A stretch of DNA of 46,285 nt from Defluviicoccus sp. bin129 (GTDB lineage Bacteria > Pseudomonadota > Alphaproteobacteria > MPNO01), in contig MPNO01000036.1 of NCBI GenBank assembly GCA_002239065.1, positions 1 through 46,285 on the forward strand, in the 5' to 3' direction. The notes below the pieces were generated by a model. It made no database searches. It was given only the letters and a program-made list of their open reading frames with translations, and had not been told where the DNA came from. Position numbers and translations under genes: made by a program. This document shows positions 8,218-16,475 of this stretch, in pieces. Every line of letters starts with the position of its first letter. Within the stretch, counting starts at the first letter, position 1.

Positions 8218-9231
8218 ATGCCCGCCCCGGAGGCCGACCGCGCGGTCGTTCTGTGGCTCTTTCTCTGCTGCGCGATGATCTTCGCGATGGTGGTGCTGGG
8301 CGGGCTCACCCGGCTGACCGGCTCGGGGCTCTCGATGGCGACGTGGCGGCCGGCGACCGGCTGGCTGCCGCCGCTCGACGCTGCCGGGTGGGAAGCCGTC
8401 TTCGCCCTCTACCGCGAGACGCCGGAGTTCAGGCGGGTCAATTTCTGGATGACGGTCGACGACTTCCGCTCGATCTTCTGGCTGGAATATTTGCACCGGC
8501 TATGGGGCCGGCTGATCGGGCTGGTCTTCGCCGTCCCGGCGGTCTGGTTCGCGCTGCGCCGGAGGATCGGCCGCCGGCTCGGCCTCGCGCTCGGCGTCGC
8601 CTTCCTGCTCGGCGCCGCGCAGGGCGCGCTCGGCTGGTACATGGTGCAGAGCGGGCTGGTCGACCGGCCGGAGGTCAGCCATGTCCGGCTCGCGGCGCAT
8701 CTCGTGCTCGCGCTCGCGGTCTACGCCCTTCTCCTCTGGCTGGCGCTCGGCCTCGCCCGGCGGCGCGCGGCGCGCGGGGCGCACGGCGCCCATCTCGGCC
8801 TGATCGTCGCCGGCATCGCGCTGACCGCAATCTGGGGTGGCTTCACAGCCGGGCTCGATGCCGGGCATATCCACCCGACCTTCCCGCTGATGGGCGGAGG
8901 GCTGGTCCCGCCCGAGGCGTTTTCGCTCGTCCCCTGGACCGCCGATCTGACCGGCAACCCGGCGACCGTCCAGTTCGTCCATCGCTGGCTCGGGATTCTC
9001 GTCCTGGCGGCGATCCTGGCGCTCCGATGGCGCGTCCGCCACGCGCCGCCGGGCGAGCGCCGGGCGCACGACCTGCTGGCGGGGATGGGCGTCCTCCAGG
9101 CCGGGCTCGGTGTCGCCACCCTGCTGCTCGGCGTGCCGCTGGCGATCGCGGCGTTCCACCAGGCGGGCGCGGTGGTCCTGCTCAGCCTCGCGATCTACGC
9201 CCTGCACGCGAGCCGGAGCGCGCGGGTTTGA
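8218..9231 (+). CDS. ctaA: Heme A synthase (COX15/CtaA family)
   Basis: This 337-aa integral membrane protein has about eight helices. It oxidises the C8 methyl of heme O to give heme A for cytochrome aa3 oxidase. It has the family signature GGLTRLTGSGLSMATW near the N-terminus and four heme-ligand-type histidines in LEYLHRLWGR, RLAAHLVL, FVHRWLGI and AFHQAGAV. The start at 8218 is chosen from the length and the first helix. A much longer in-frame extension upstream (from 6484) is not real. It has no cytochrome oxidase neighbours here and stands as a core gene inside an otherwise accessory block. Confidence 0.93.
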   Translation: MPAPEADRAVVLWLFLCCAMIFAMVVLGGLTRLTGSGLSMATWRPATGWLPPLDAAGWEAVFALYRETPEFRRVNFWMTVDDFRSIFWLEYLHRLWGRLIGLVFAVPAVWFALRRRIGRRLGLALGVAFLLGAAQGALGWYMVQSGLVDRPEVSHVRLAAHLVLALAVYALLLWLALGLARRRAARGAHGAHLGLIVAGIALTAIWGGFTAGLDAGHIHPTFPLMGGGLVPPEAFSLVPWTADLTGNPATVQFVHRWLGILVLAAILALRWRVRHAPPGERRAHDLLAGMGVLQAGLGVATLLLGVPLAIAAFHQAGAVVLLSLAIYALHASRSARV

Positions 9232-9287
9232 CATCGAAAAGCCGGCTGGACCACCATCGGGGGGATCCGGCCAACCGGTGGACGGCA

Positions 9288-9728
9288 ATGACCGACGGAC
9301 CGCCCTTCGAGGAAACTCTGGCGCGATTGCGCGCGGCGCTCGCCGATGTCGCCAACGGCGATGTCGCGGCCATCAAGGCGCTCTATGCGCAGACCGACGA
9401 GGCCACCAGCTTCTACGGCTGGGGCGGCTACGAGAAGGGCTGGGAGGCGGTCTCGCGGCGCTGGGACTGGGCGGGAAAGCAGTTCAAGGGCGGCACCGTG
9501 CGTCATGAGAACCTGACCGCGGTGGTCACCGCCGAGCTCGCCTACACCACCGACATCGAGACCTTCGAGACCGCGATGGACGGGATCGACGCACCGGCGC
9601 GCTGGTCGAACCGGGTCACCCATGTCTTCCGCCTGATCGAGGGCGAGTGGCGCCTGATCCATCGCCACGCCAACCGGCTGGAGGACCGCTTCCAGCCCGC
9701 CCGCCGTCTCGACACCACCGAGGGATGA
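9288..9728 (+). CDS. SnoaL/NTF2-like protein (SgcJ/DUF4440-like)
   Basis: This 146-aa protein shows the cone-shaped NTF2-like fold pattern: an N-terminal helix (FEETLARLRAALADVANGD), a middle FYGWGGYEKGWEAV, and the C-terminal strands WSNRVTHVFRLIEGEWRLIHRHAN. Such proteins are small isomerases, hydrolases or binding proteins. It ends 4 bp before the flavin monooxygenase gene, so they are very probably co-translated and may act on the same compound. The catalytic type cannot be decided. Confidence 0.75.
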   Translation: MTDGPPFEETLARLRAALADVANGDVAAIKALYAQTDEATSFYGWGGYEKGWEAVSRRWDWAGKQFKGGTVRHENLTAVVTAELAYTTDIETFETAMDGIDAPARWSNRVTHVFRLIEGEWRLIHRHANRLEDRFQPARRLDTTEG

Positions 9729-9732
9729 GACC

Positions 9733-10908
9733 ATGAGCGACGATCCCGAGACCCGCGCCGAGCAAACCCTGCGCCGGGCGCAAGAGCTGGTTCCGGTTCT
9801 GGCCGAACGCGCCCAGGCGACGGAAGCGCTGCGCAGCCTGCCCGCGGAGACCATAGCCGACATCCGGGCGGCCGGGCTGCATGTGATGGGGAAGCCGCTT
9901 CGCCTCGGCGGCGCGGAGCTGCCGTTCGATGCGATCGTTCAGGTCGTGGCCGCGCTCGCCCGCGGCTGCGCCTCGACCGCCTGGGTCTGCGGCGTCTACT
10001 CGGACCACGCGATGATCGTCGGCATGATGGACCCGCGCGTCGCCGACGAGGTCTGGGCCGACGACCCGGATGCGTCGATCTCGGCCGGGTTCTTTCCCGC
10101 CGGCACCAACGAGGTGGCCGAGGGCGGCTGGCGGCTCACCGGCCGCTGGGGGTTCGCGAGCGGCTGCGACCACGCGCGCTGGGTGTTTCTCGGTAGCGTG
10201 ATCGCCGCCGGGGACGCGCCGCCGGAACCCTATCTCTGCCTGGTGCCGATCGACGAGGTCGAGATCGACGACGACTGGCAGGTGATGGGGCTCGCCGGCA
10301 CCGGGTCGAAGACTTTGGTGGCCGATCGCGTGTTCGTGCCGCACTACCGCATGATCCCGCTCAGGCTGTCGAGCGGCGGCTGGGAGGCGCGCGGCAAGCC
10401 GGACGTGCCGCCGCTCTACCGCCTGCCCCACGTCACCACCATCCCGTTCCACTTCGCCGCCACCGCGCTCGGGACCGCGGAGGGGCTGCTGGACGACGTG
10501 ATCGCCGAGATCGGCGAACGGCATTCCTTCGGCGCCCCGGTCGCGGAGTACGCCACGATGCAGCTCCGCATCGCCGCCGCCTCGGCCGAGATCGACTGCG
10601 CCCGCATGCTGATCGAGCGCGACACGCGCGAAGCGATGCAGGCGATGCGCGAGGGACGCTCGCTGACGCTGGCCGAGCGCGCCCGCAACCGGCGCGACAT
10701 GGCCATCGCGGCCCAGCTCTGCCAGCGCGCCACCGAGGGGCTGTTCGAGGCGGGCGGGGCCAGAAGCGTCTATTCGTCCAGCGTCCCGCAGCGCAAGTTC
10801 CGCGACGTCCGGGTGGCGGCGAACCACATCATCCTCAAATGGGACGTGGCGGGAACCACCTACGGCCGCGTCGCCCTCGGCCTCGACCCCGCCTCGCCGT
10901 TTATTTGA
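9733..10908 (+). CDS. Acyl-CoA-dehydrogenase-fold flavin monooxygenase (HpaB/HsaA-like)
   Basis: This 391-aa protein is of the acyl-CoA dehydrogenase fold used by the oxygenase component of two-component flavin hydroxylases. Markers are GRWGFASGCDHARWV, GLAGTGSKTLVADRVFVP and the C-terminal QRKFRDVRVAANHIILKWDVA. Such enzymes hydroxylate phenols or heteroaromatics using reduced flavin from a separate reductase, and no reductase is visible here. It is similar to the gene at 13433-14638. The ATG at 9733 sits 4 bp after the SnoaL-like gene. A true acyl-CoA dehydrogenase is less likely, because the motif order fits the hydroxylase branch. Confidence 0.82.
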   Translation: MSDDPETRAEQTLRRAQELVPVLAERAQATEALRSLPAETIADIRAAGLHVMGKPLRLGGAELPFDAIVQVVAALARGCASTAWVCGVYSDHAMIVGMMDPRVADEVWADDPDASISAGFFPAGTNEVAEGGWRLTGRWGFASGCDHARWVFLGSVIAAGDAPPEPYLCLVPIDEVEIDDDWQVMGLAGTGSKTLVADRVFVPHYRMIPLRLSSGGWEARGKPDVPPLYRLPHVTTIPFHFAATALGTAEGLLDDVIAEIGERHSFGAPVAEYATMQLRIAAASAEIDCARMLIERDTREAMQAMREGRSLTLAERARNRRDMAIAAQLCQRATEGLFEAGGARSVYSSSVPQRKFRDVRVAANHIILKWDVAGTTYGRVALGLDPASPFI

Positions 10909-10954
10909 GGGCGCCCTTTCCGACGTTCGTGTGCTTTCGCATCCTGTCCCGACC

Positions 10955-11131
10955 GCGTCATGGCCGGACTTGTTCCACTGCTGTCCGGTTTAGCCATCGA
11001 CTCGGGCTCCGCTCCGATGGGCGAGACCGTCGACGCCCCCCCTTTGTCACCCCGGACTTGATCCGGGGCCCAGGGCCACAGGCACCGCCGTCGCCCGGCT
11101 TCCCTGGGCCCCGGATCAAGTCCGGGGTGAC
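10955..11131. repeat. Composite palindromic repeat, copy 2 (inverted relative to copy 1)
   Basis: Perfect 30-bp inverted arms (11046-11075 and 11102-11131, ends GTCACCCCGGACTTG / CAAGTCCGGGGTGAC) flank a 26-bp loop. The left flank (10955-11045), read on the minus strand, matches the sequence downstream of copy 1, including CGGTCTCGCCCATCGG and AAACCGGACAGCAGTGGA. Copies 1 and 2 are therefore inverted to each other. The element occupies most of the 293-bp gap between two convergent genes and could also act as a bidirectional transcription terminator. Confidence 0.88.
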
Positions 11132-11201
11132 AATTTTGTGGTTTCCTCGACGGCACGGGCTTCCGCCCGGCGCCGCGGCGTGAACCGGTGACAACCCTGC
11201 C

Positions 11202-12209
11202 TCACTCCCGGAACGCAGGCAGCACCTCCTCGATGCAGCGCCGGAGCTGCTCGCGCGGGCGGGCGGAGACGAAGCGCATGATGGGCATCGTGCAGCCGGC
11301 CTCGATATAGGCGGCGAGCTTGTCGATCACCGCCTGCGGCGAGCCGTAGGCGAGCCAGGTCTCGGCGTGCTCGCGCGAGATGTAGCCGGCGCCGTAATAG
11401 GCGCCGAGGAAGGTCGTCGCCTCCTCGAAGGCGCGGTCGCGGTCCTCGTCGATATTGACCATCATGTGGAGCGAGCCGTCGAAGCCGGAGACATCGCGGC
11501 CGAGCGCCTCGGCATGCGTGCGGATCCTGTCGAAGCGCTCCCTGAAGGTCTCCACCGGCGTGCCGTCGGTCTGCCAGCCGTCGGCATGGGCGGCGACGCG
11601 CCTCAAGATCCGGTCCATCGCCTCTTCCGGCACGTCGTCCGCCTTGGGGTTGACCGCGATGTGGATCGGCACCGGGCGCTGCACCGGCTTGGGCTGCAGA
11701 TCGACATCGGCGAAGCTGCGGAACGCGCCCTCGTGGCTTGCCTTCCCCTCGCCCCACAGCTTGCGGAGGATCGCGATGCCCTCGACGACGCGGGCCGGGC
11801 GTTCGGCCGACTTCACCCCCATGACCTCGAGCTCGTGGGCGAATTGCGGGCCGTCGAAACGCGACCCGCCATTGCAGACGGCGAGGATGGTGCGGCCCTT
11901 CGACAGCACGTCGAGGCTCGCCCATTGCAGCGCGAACAGCAGCGGGTCGCGGAGCGGGAAGCTCGCCAGGCAGACGGTGCCGAGCTTCACCCGCCTGGTC
12001 CGCACGGCCATCGCCGACATCGTCACCAGCGCCTCGACCCGCGGCTTGGACAAGAGGTTGTCGCCCACCCAGACGCCGTGGAACAGGCCCGAGTCCTCGG
12101 CGGTCTCCGCCATGTCGAGCAGGTCGTCGAGGCTCCCCCAGTCGAACAGGATTGCCCGGGTCGACAGCGACAGGCCGAATTTGGCGCGCATCGGAACGGC
12201 TTCGTTCAT
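11202..12209 (-). CDS. LLM-class flavin-dependent oxidoreductase
   Basis: This 335-aa protein has the luciferase-like TIM-barrel pattern: KFGLSLSTRAILFDWGSLDDLLDMAETAEDSG at the N-terminus, SAMAVRTRRVKLGTVCLASFPLRDP, then KPVQRPVPIHIA and ADGWQTDGTP. LLM enzymes use FMN or F420 for monooxygenation or hydride transfer, for example alkanesulfonate, nitrilotriacetate or pyrimidine (RutA) oxygenases. The start at 12209 lies one base beyond the stop of the M20 gene, which suggests translational coupling. A later ATG at 12191 is possible. It is the third gene of an operon with an M20 hydrolase and a flavin monooxygenase. Confidence 0.88.
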   Translation of the reverse strand: MNEAVPMRAKFGLSLSTRAILFDWGSLDDLLDMAETAEDSGLFHGVWVGDNLLSKPRVEALVTMSAMAVRTRRVKLGTVCLASFPLRDPLLFALQWASLDVLSKGRTILAVCNGGSRFDGPQFAHELEVMGVKSAERPARVVEGIAILRKLWGEGKASHEGAFRSFADVDLQPKPVQRPVPIHIAVNPKADDVPEEAMDRILRRVAAHADGWQTDGTPVETFRERFDRIRTHAEALGRDVSGFDGSLHMMVNIDEDRDRAFEEATTFLGAYYGAGYISREHAETWLAYGSPQAVIDKLAAYIEAGCTMPIMRFVSARPREQLRRCIEEVLPAFRE

Positions 12210-12210
12210 C

Positions 12211-13404
12211 TCAGCCACCCAGCCAGGAGAGGGCGGTCCGCGCGACCACAAGCGCGACCCGCTCCAGGCAGGAGAGGGCGACGAGATCGGTGTCCAGCAC
12301 GTCGGCGCCGCCGGCGACGCCGTACATCACCGCCGGGATTCCGGCCGCGCAGGGACCGCCGGCATCGAACGTGCCCTGCCCGTAATAGGTCCCGGGCGGC
12401 GCGCCGTGCACCGATTCATGGGCGTCTGCGAGCAGGCGGACCACCGGATCGTCGGGATCGACCAAAGCCGGCCACATGTGGTGGCCCTGCTCGACGGTCA
12501 CCTTCCAGGGGGAGAGGTCGCCGATCGCCTGCCTCACCTCTTCGGTCGCCGCCGCCGGATCGTCGCCCGGCAGCAGACGCCGGTCGATGCGCATCCGCGC
12601 CGTGTCGGGCAGCGTGTGCGGGGCGAGCGGCGAATACGCGATCTGGTAGGGCAGCACGTGACGGCCGCCGAGAAGCGGATGGTTGCCCGCGAAACTCATC
12701 CGCCTGAGGCGGCTCATCGCCTCCCACGCCCCGTCGATCGCGCTCAGCCCGGTATCGGGGACGCTCGAATGGACCGCCTTGCCGCGCACCGTGACGTTGA
12801 CGTCGACCCGGCCGCGATTGCCCATCGAGATCCTCTCGCCGGTCGCGGTCATCAACAGCGCGAAATCCGGCTTCCTGTCGAGCGCGGCGAGGATCGCCTC
12901 GGTGCATTTGTGGCTCGACCGCCCCTCGTTGTTGATCGCGACATAGAGCGTGCCGGGGAGTTCCGTCCCGGTGTCGTTGAGCAGCTTCAGAAGGGCGAGC
13001 GCGATCGCCTGGTGGGACTTGTTCTGCCCCACCCCCATGCCGAAGGCGCAGGGCTCGTCGCGCCCCCAGGCCGCGCCCGAGGCGATCTTCCCGGACCACG
13101 GATCGTCCATCAGATTGTGGTGCTGCACCGGGGTATAGACCTGGATCAGCAGCGTCCTGGCGCTGCTTCCTGCGCCGTGGCGCGCGACGATCTGGTTCCC
13201 CGCGACGTCGATCAGATCGTAGGCGCCAGCCCGGGCGAGCCCGGGCCTGAGCACGTGCTGGACATAGTGGACGAGCTTGGGGTCGTCGGGCTCGATGAAG
13301 ACCTCGGTCCCCAGCGGCACGTCGACCGGAACCCGCGCCAGCTCGACCAGCGTGTCGATCAGGAAACGCCGGTCCAGCCGATCCAGAAGCGACTCGATGT
13401 CCAT
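12211..13404 (-). CDS. M20-family metallohydrolase, divergent metal site
   Basis: This 397-aa protein has the two-domain layout of M20 amidohydrolases (ArgE/DapE/carboxypeptidase G2 type). It keeps the dimerisation-domain histidine (H212 in VRGKAVHSS) and a GIPAVMYG strand. Several usual metal or catalytic residues look changed. H-x-D appears as QHHNLMDD, the bridging Asp of D-x-K becomes Q127 (GQNKS), E-E becomes N-E (NNEG, E160), and the C-terminal AH-x-x-E is replaced by GGADVLDTD. It may use other ligands or be non-peptidase. It lies 28 bp after the flavin monooxygenase gene and touches the LLM gene. Confidence 0.8.
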   Translation of the reverse strand: MDIESLLDRLDRRFLIDTLVELARVPVDVPLGTEVFIEPDDPKLVHYVQHVLRPGLARAGAYDLIDVAGNQIVARHGAGSSARTLLIQVYTPVQHHNLMDDPWSGKIASGAAWGRDEPCAFGMGVGQNKSHQAIALALLKLLNDTGTELPGTLYVAINNEGRSSHKCTEAILAALDRKPDFALLMTATGERISMGNRGRVDVNVTVRGKAVHSSVPDTGLSAIDGAWEAMSRLRRMSFAGNHPLLGGRHVLPYQIAYSPLAPHTLPDTARMRIDRRLLPGDDPAAATEEVRQAIGDLSPWKVTVEQGHHMWPALVDPDDPVVRLLADAHESVHGAPPGTYYGQGTFDAGGPCAAGIPAVMYGVAGGADVLDTDLVALSCLERVALVVARTALSWLGG

Positions 13405-13432
13405 GCCCGATCTCCGCGTTCAGCGTCCCGAT

Positions 13433-14638
13433 TCAGCCGACATTGACCCCGTCCGAGGTCACCGCCCCGCCGAGCGCCCAGGAGCCCCAGGTCTGGAGGT
13501 GGGTCTTGCGCGCCTGCATCTGCAGCCCGACGGCGTGGATGTCGCGGAAGCGTCGTTCGAACGGGCTGGACGCCATGACCGCGCTGGTGCCGGCGGTGTC
13601 GTAGAGCGGATCGACGGCGGCCTTCGCCTCGCCGATCGCGTGCGTCCCGGCGAGCCGGATGGTCATCAGCGTATCGACCGACATGCGGCCCGCCGCGGCG
13701 AGGTCGGCGGCGCCCGCCTCCGCCGCCTCGACGAGAAAGGCGCGCGCGCCGCGGATCCTGGCATCGGCGCGGGCGACCTCTTCATGCACCGCCGGGTTCT
13801 CCTGGAGCGTGAAGCGGGCGCCGCGCGGGCGCTTGTCCTGCGCGAGCGCGACGAACGCATCGAACAGGCCGCGCGCGATGCCGAGCGCCACGGCGGCGAA
13901 GCCGATCGCGTAGACGCTCATCAGCGGCATGCCGTGGAGCGAGGAGATCGCCGGCCGGTCGTCGATCATCGTCGCGCGCACGACGGTCCGTTCCTCGGGC
14001 ACGAACAGGTCGTCGCAGGCGAACCCGTCGCTGCCGGTGCCGCGGAGCCCGACGGCATCCCAGCCGTCGGACAGCGCGACCGCGCCGGCCGGGATCAGGG
14101 CGGTGCGAATCTCCGGTTCGCCCCTCGCATCGAGCCTGGGCGTGCCGTCGTTCTCGAGCGCGGTGCAATGGGCGGCGAGCCATGTCGCATGGTGGCTGCC
14201 GCTCGCGAAGCCGGTGCGCGCGGTGACCGCGTAGCCGCCGTCCGTGGCGCGCGCCGCGGCCTTGCCGGGCCCCCAGGCGAGCACCCCCGACGGGTCCCGC
14301 CCCCAGATCTCCTGCGCGAGCGCCGGTTCGAGGAAGCCGGCGAGCGAGGCGCAGCCATTGCCCTGGGCGACGCACCAGGCGGCGCTGCCGTCGTGGCGCG
14401 CGACCGCCTCGACCACCGCCAGGAAGACGGGCAGCTTCATCTCCGCGCCGCCATAGGCGGCGGGCAGGAGGAGGCGGAACAGCCCCTGGCCGTGCAGCGC
14501 CGCCATCGCCTCGGCGGACAGCCGCCGCGCGCGGTCGGCTTCCGGCGCGAGCCGCTCGACCACCGGGCCGGCCTCCGCCACCCGGGCGAGCCAGGCGTCG
14601 GTGTCGAGCGCGGCGAGGTCGTGGCTGGGCGCGTCCAT
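13433..14638 (-). CDS. Acyl-CoA-dehydrogenase-fold flavin monooxygenase, second copy
   Basis: This 401-aa protein is related to the gene at 9733-10908. It shows VTARTGFASGSHHATWL, GLRGTGSDGFACDDLFVPEERT and FERRFRDIHAVGLQMQARKTHLQTWG. This is the acyl-CoA dehydrogenase fold as used in flavin-dependent hydroxylases or desulfurases (HpaB, HsaA, DszC, SfnC branch). The start at 14638 is 25 nt after a predicted transcript start, and the upstream in-frame extension to 14725 runs through that promoter. It is the first gene of an operon continuing with the M20 protein and the LLM enzyme, and is divergent from TRAP B. Confidence 0.82.
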   Translation of the reverse strand: MDAPSHDLAALDTDAWLARVAEAGPVVERLAPEADRARRLSAEAMAALHGQGLFRLLLPAAYGGAEMKLPVFLAVVEAVARHDGSAAWCVAQGNGCASLAGFLEPALAQEIWGRDPSGVLAWGPGKAAARATDGGYAVTARTGFASGSHHATWLAAHCTALENDGTPRLDARGEPEIRTALIPAGAVALSDGWDAVGLRGTGSDGFACDDLFVPEERTVVRATMIDDRPAISSLHGMPLMSVYAIGFAAVALGIARGLFDAFVALAQDKRPRGARFTLQENPAVHEEVARADARIRGARAFLVEAAEAGAADLAAAGRMSVDTLMTIRLAGTHAIGEAKAAVDPLYDTAGTSAVMASSPFERRFRDIHAVGLQMQARKTHLQTWGSWALGGAVTSDGVNVG

Positions 14639-14669
14639 CGGGCGGCTCTCGAGATTTCGTCCCGGCCCG

Positions 14670-14698
14670 ATTATGCGGGCGCCGCTTCGGGCTGTCAC
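14670..14698 (-). promoter_or_regulatory. Sigma70-like promoter for the monooxygenase-M20-LLM operon
   Basis: On the minus strand GTGACA (14698-14693), a 17-bp spacer and CATAAT (14675-14670) each match consensus at five of six positions. The predicted transcript start near 14663 leaves a 25-nt leader to the ATG at 14638. Confidence 0.6.
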
Positions 14699-14708
14699 TC
14701 GGCCGCGC

Positions 14709-14737
14709 TTGACCGGTTTCGGCAATTGCTGTGGTAT
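14709..14737 (+). promoter_or_regulatory. Possible promoter for TRAP operon B
   Basis: TTGACC (14709-14714) is followed after 17 bp by TGGTAT (14732-14737), about 60 bp before the dctP-type start. The -35 box is good and the -10 box is weak. Confidence 0.3.
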
Positions 14738-14796
14738 CCAAGCCCGGATCGCCGAAGACGACCCGGCACGACAAGGGACATGCGAAGGGGGAAGCC

Positions 14797-15870
14797 ATGC
14801 GCAAGACCGGACTCATCGCCGCCGCGCTCGCGATCGCGGTACTGGCAGGGGGCACGGCCGGGGCGGCCGAGAAGCTGCGCCTGACCATCATCTCGGGGAA
14901 CAATCACAACTACGCGCCGGTCGGCGCGGCGATCAAGGACTTCGTCCCCAAGGTCGACGAGATCCTGGCCAGGACCGGCAAGTACAAGATCTCCTGGGTG
15001 CAGGGCTTCGGCGGGCAGATCGTCAAGGTGCGCGGCGAGCTCGACGGCGTGCAGACCGGGCTCGGCGATCTCGGCGTCGTGCCGGGACCGTTCCACCAGT
15101 CGGAGCTGTCGCTCTACCAGATCGCCTATGTCACGCCGTTCACCACGCTCGACGTCCAGGTCGCGACCGACGCGATGAACGACTTGTACGCGAAATACCC
15201 GGCGATGGGGAAACAGGTGGAGCGCTTCAACCAGTCGCTGCTGGGCATCACCGGGACGGCGGATTTCTACGAGCTCTGGACCAAGAAGAAGATCACCAGG
15301 TTCACCGACCTCAAGGGCATGAAGATCGGCGCGGTGGGCGCGAACATCCCCTGGGTGACGGCCGCCGGCGCCACGCCCGTGGTCATCAAGGGTCTGGCGA
15401 CGATGTACAACTCGCTCAAGACCGGCATCTACGAGGGCGGCGTGCTCTGGCAGCAGGCCATGGCCGGGTTCAAGTTCTGCGAGATCACCAAGTACAAGCT
15501 GGATGCCGGGTTCGGGGCGGTCGCCAACGCGCTCTTGACCGCCAACATGGACTCCTGGCCCAAGATCCCGCGCGAGGTGCAGGCGGCGATCGGCGAAGCC
15601 ACCGCCACCTGGTCGGCGGCCGGCAACCAGAAGATCATCGGCGGCGGCAAGTGGGGCCTCGGCGTCTGCGAGAAGAAATACGGCCAGCAGACCCACGCCC
15701 TGTCGGCGGAAGAGAAGAAGACCTGGGCCTTCGCGATCCCCAACATCGCGCAGCAATGGGCCAAGCGGCAGGACAAGACGGGGCTCCCCGGCACCAAGAT
15801 GCTGGCGAGCTACATGGACTACATGCGGGACAAGAAGCAGCTCGTCACGCGCAACTGGGACCGCGAGTAG
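14797..15870 (+). CDS. TRAP transporter B, periplasmic substrate-binding protein (DctP family)
   Basis: This 357-aa protein starts with a clear signal peptide (MRKTGLIAAALAIAVLAGG, cleavage near GAA/EKLRL) and has DctP features: RFTDLKGMKIGAVGANI and MYNSLKTGIYEGGVLW. It binds the solute in the periplasm and delivers it to the B permease. The start at 14797 follows AAGGGGGAAG. Its C-terminal segment (IPNIAQQWAKR, SYMDYMRD, RNWDRE) matches that of receptor A, so the two are paralogues that may bind related ligands. Confidence 0.9.
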   Translation: MRKTGLIAAALAIAVLAGGTAGAAEKLRLTIISGNNHNYAPVGAAIKDFVPKVDEILARTGKYKISWVQGFGGQIVKVRGELDGVQTGLGDLGVVPGPFHQSELSLYQIAYVTPFTTLDVQVATDAMNDLYAKYPAMGKQVERFNQSLLGITGTADFYELWTKKKITRFTDLKGMKIGAVGANIPWVTAAGATPVVIKGLATMYNSLKTGIYEGGVLWQQAMAGFKFCEITKYKLDAGFGAVANALLTANMDSWPKIPREVQAAIGEATATWSAAGNQKIIGGGKWGLGVCEKKYGQQTHALSAEEKKTWAFAIPNIAQQWAKRQDKTGLPGTKMLASYMDYMRDKKQLVTRNWDRE

Positions 15871-15944
15871 CCCGCGATTCCCAACGCTTCTGACTTCGCC
15901 CCGGGCCGGGGTCGCCCGCGCGTGGCCCCGGCGGGCGCGAGGCG

Positions 15945-16466
15945 GTGGTGAGAGCGCTCGATCGCGTCCTCGGGGCGCTGGTGATTTCGGGCAACAGCCT
16001 GGGCTCGGCCTGGATCTTCGTCATGATGCTGACGATCTCGGCCGACATCGCGATGCGCTTCCTGTTCAACGCGCCGATCAACGGCACCACCGAGCTGGTC
16101 ACCATGTCGGTGGTCGCCGTCCTTTACCTCCAGCTCGCCTACACCCTGCGCTCGGGCAGCATGACGCGGTCGGACGCGGTGCTGAACCGGACGATCGCCC
16201 GCTATCCGCGCGTCGGCCACTTCATGTCGGTCGTCTTCTACCTCGCCGGCGCGGCCCTGATGGCGGCGATCATGCAGGGCGCCTGGCCGAAATGGATCAA
16301 GTCCTACGAGCTCGACTTCTACGTGGGCGTCGTCGGCGTGTTCGCCTTCCCGGACTGGCCGAGGCTGCTGGTGGTGTTCATCGGCTGCACGCTCACCGGG
16401 CTCCAGTTCCTCGCGCTCGCCGCCGGCAGCGCGCGGGCGCTGGTGCGCCCGGCGGCAACGCCCTAG
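15945..16466 (+). CDS. TRAP transporter B, small membrane subunit (DctQ family)
   Basis: This 173-aa protein has four membrane helices and the shared stretch YTLRSGSMTRSD. The start is a GTG at 15945 or the adjacent GTG at 15948. It lies 74 bp downstream of receptor B and 9 bp before the large permease. It is the paralogue of the TRAP A small subunit (both have NSLGSxWI near the N-terminus). Confidence 0.88.
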   Translation: MVRALDRVLGALVISGNSLGSAWIFVMMLTISADIAMRFLFNAPINGTTELVTMSVVAVLYLQLAYTLRSGSMTRSDAVLNRTIARYPRVGHFMSVVFYLAGAALMAAIMQGAWPKWIKSYELDFYVGVVGVFAFPDWPRLLVVFIGCTLTGLQFLALAAGSARALVRPAATP

Positions 16467-16475
16467 GCGGCGCCG

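Noticed and set aside
8218..9231. Cytochrome oxidase gene cluster around heme A synthase
   Set aside because: No ctaC, ctaD, ctaB or ctaG-like genes are adjacent; the gene stands alone.
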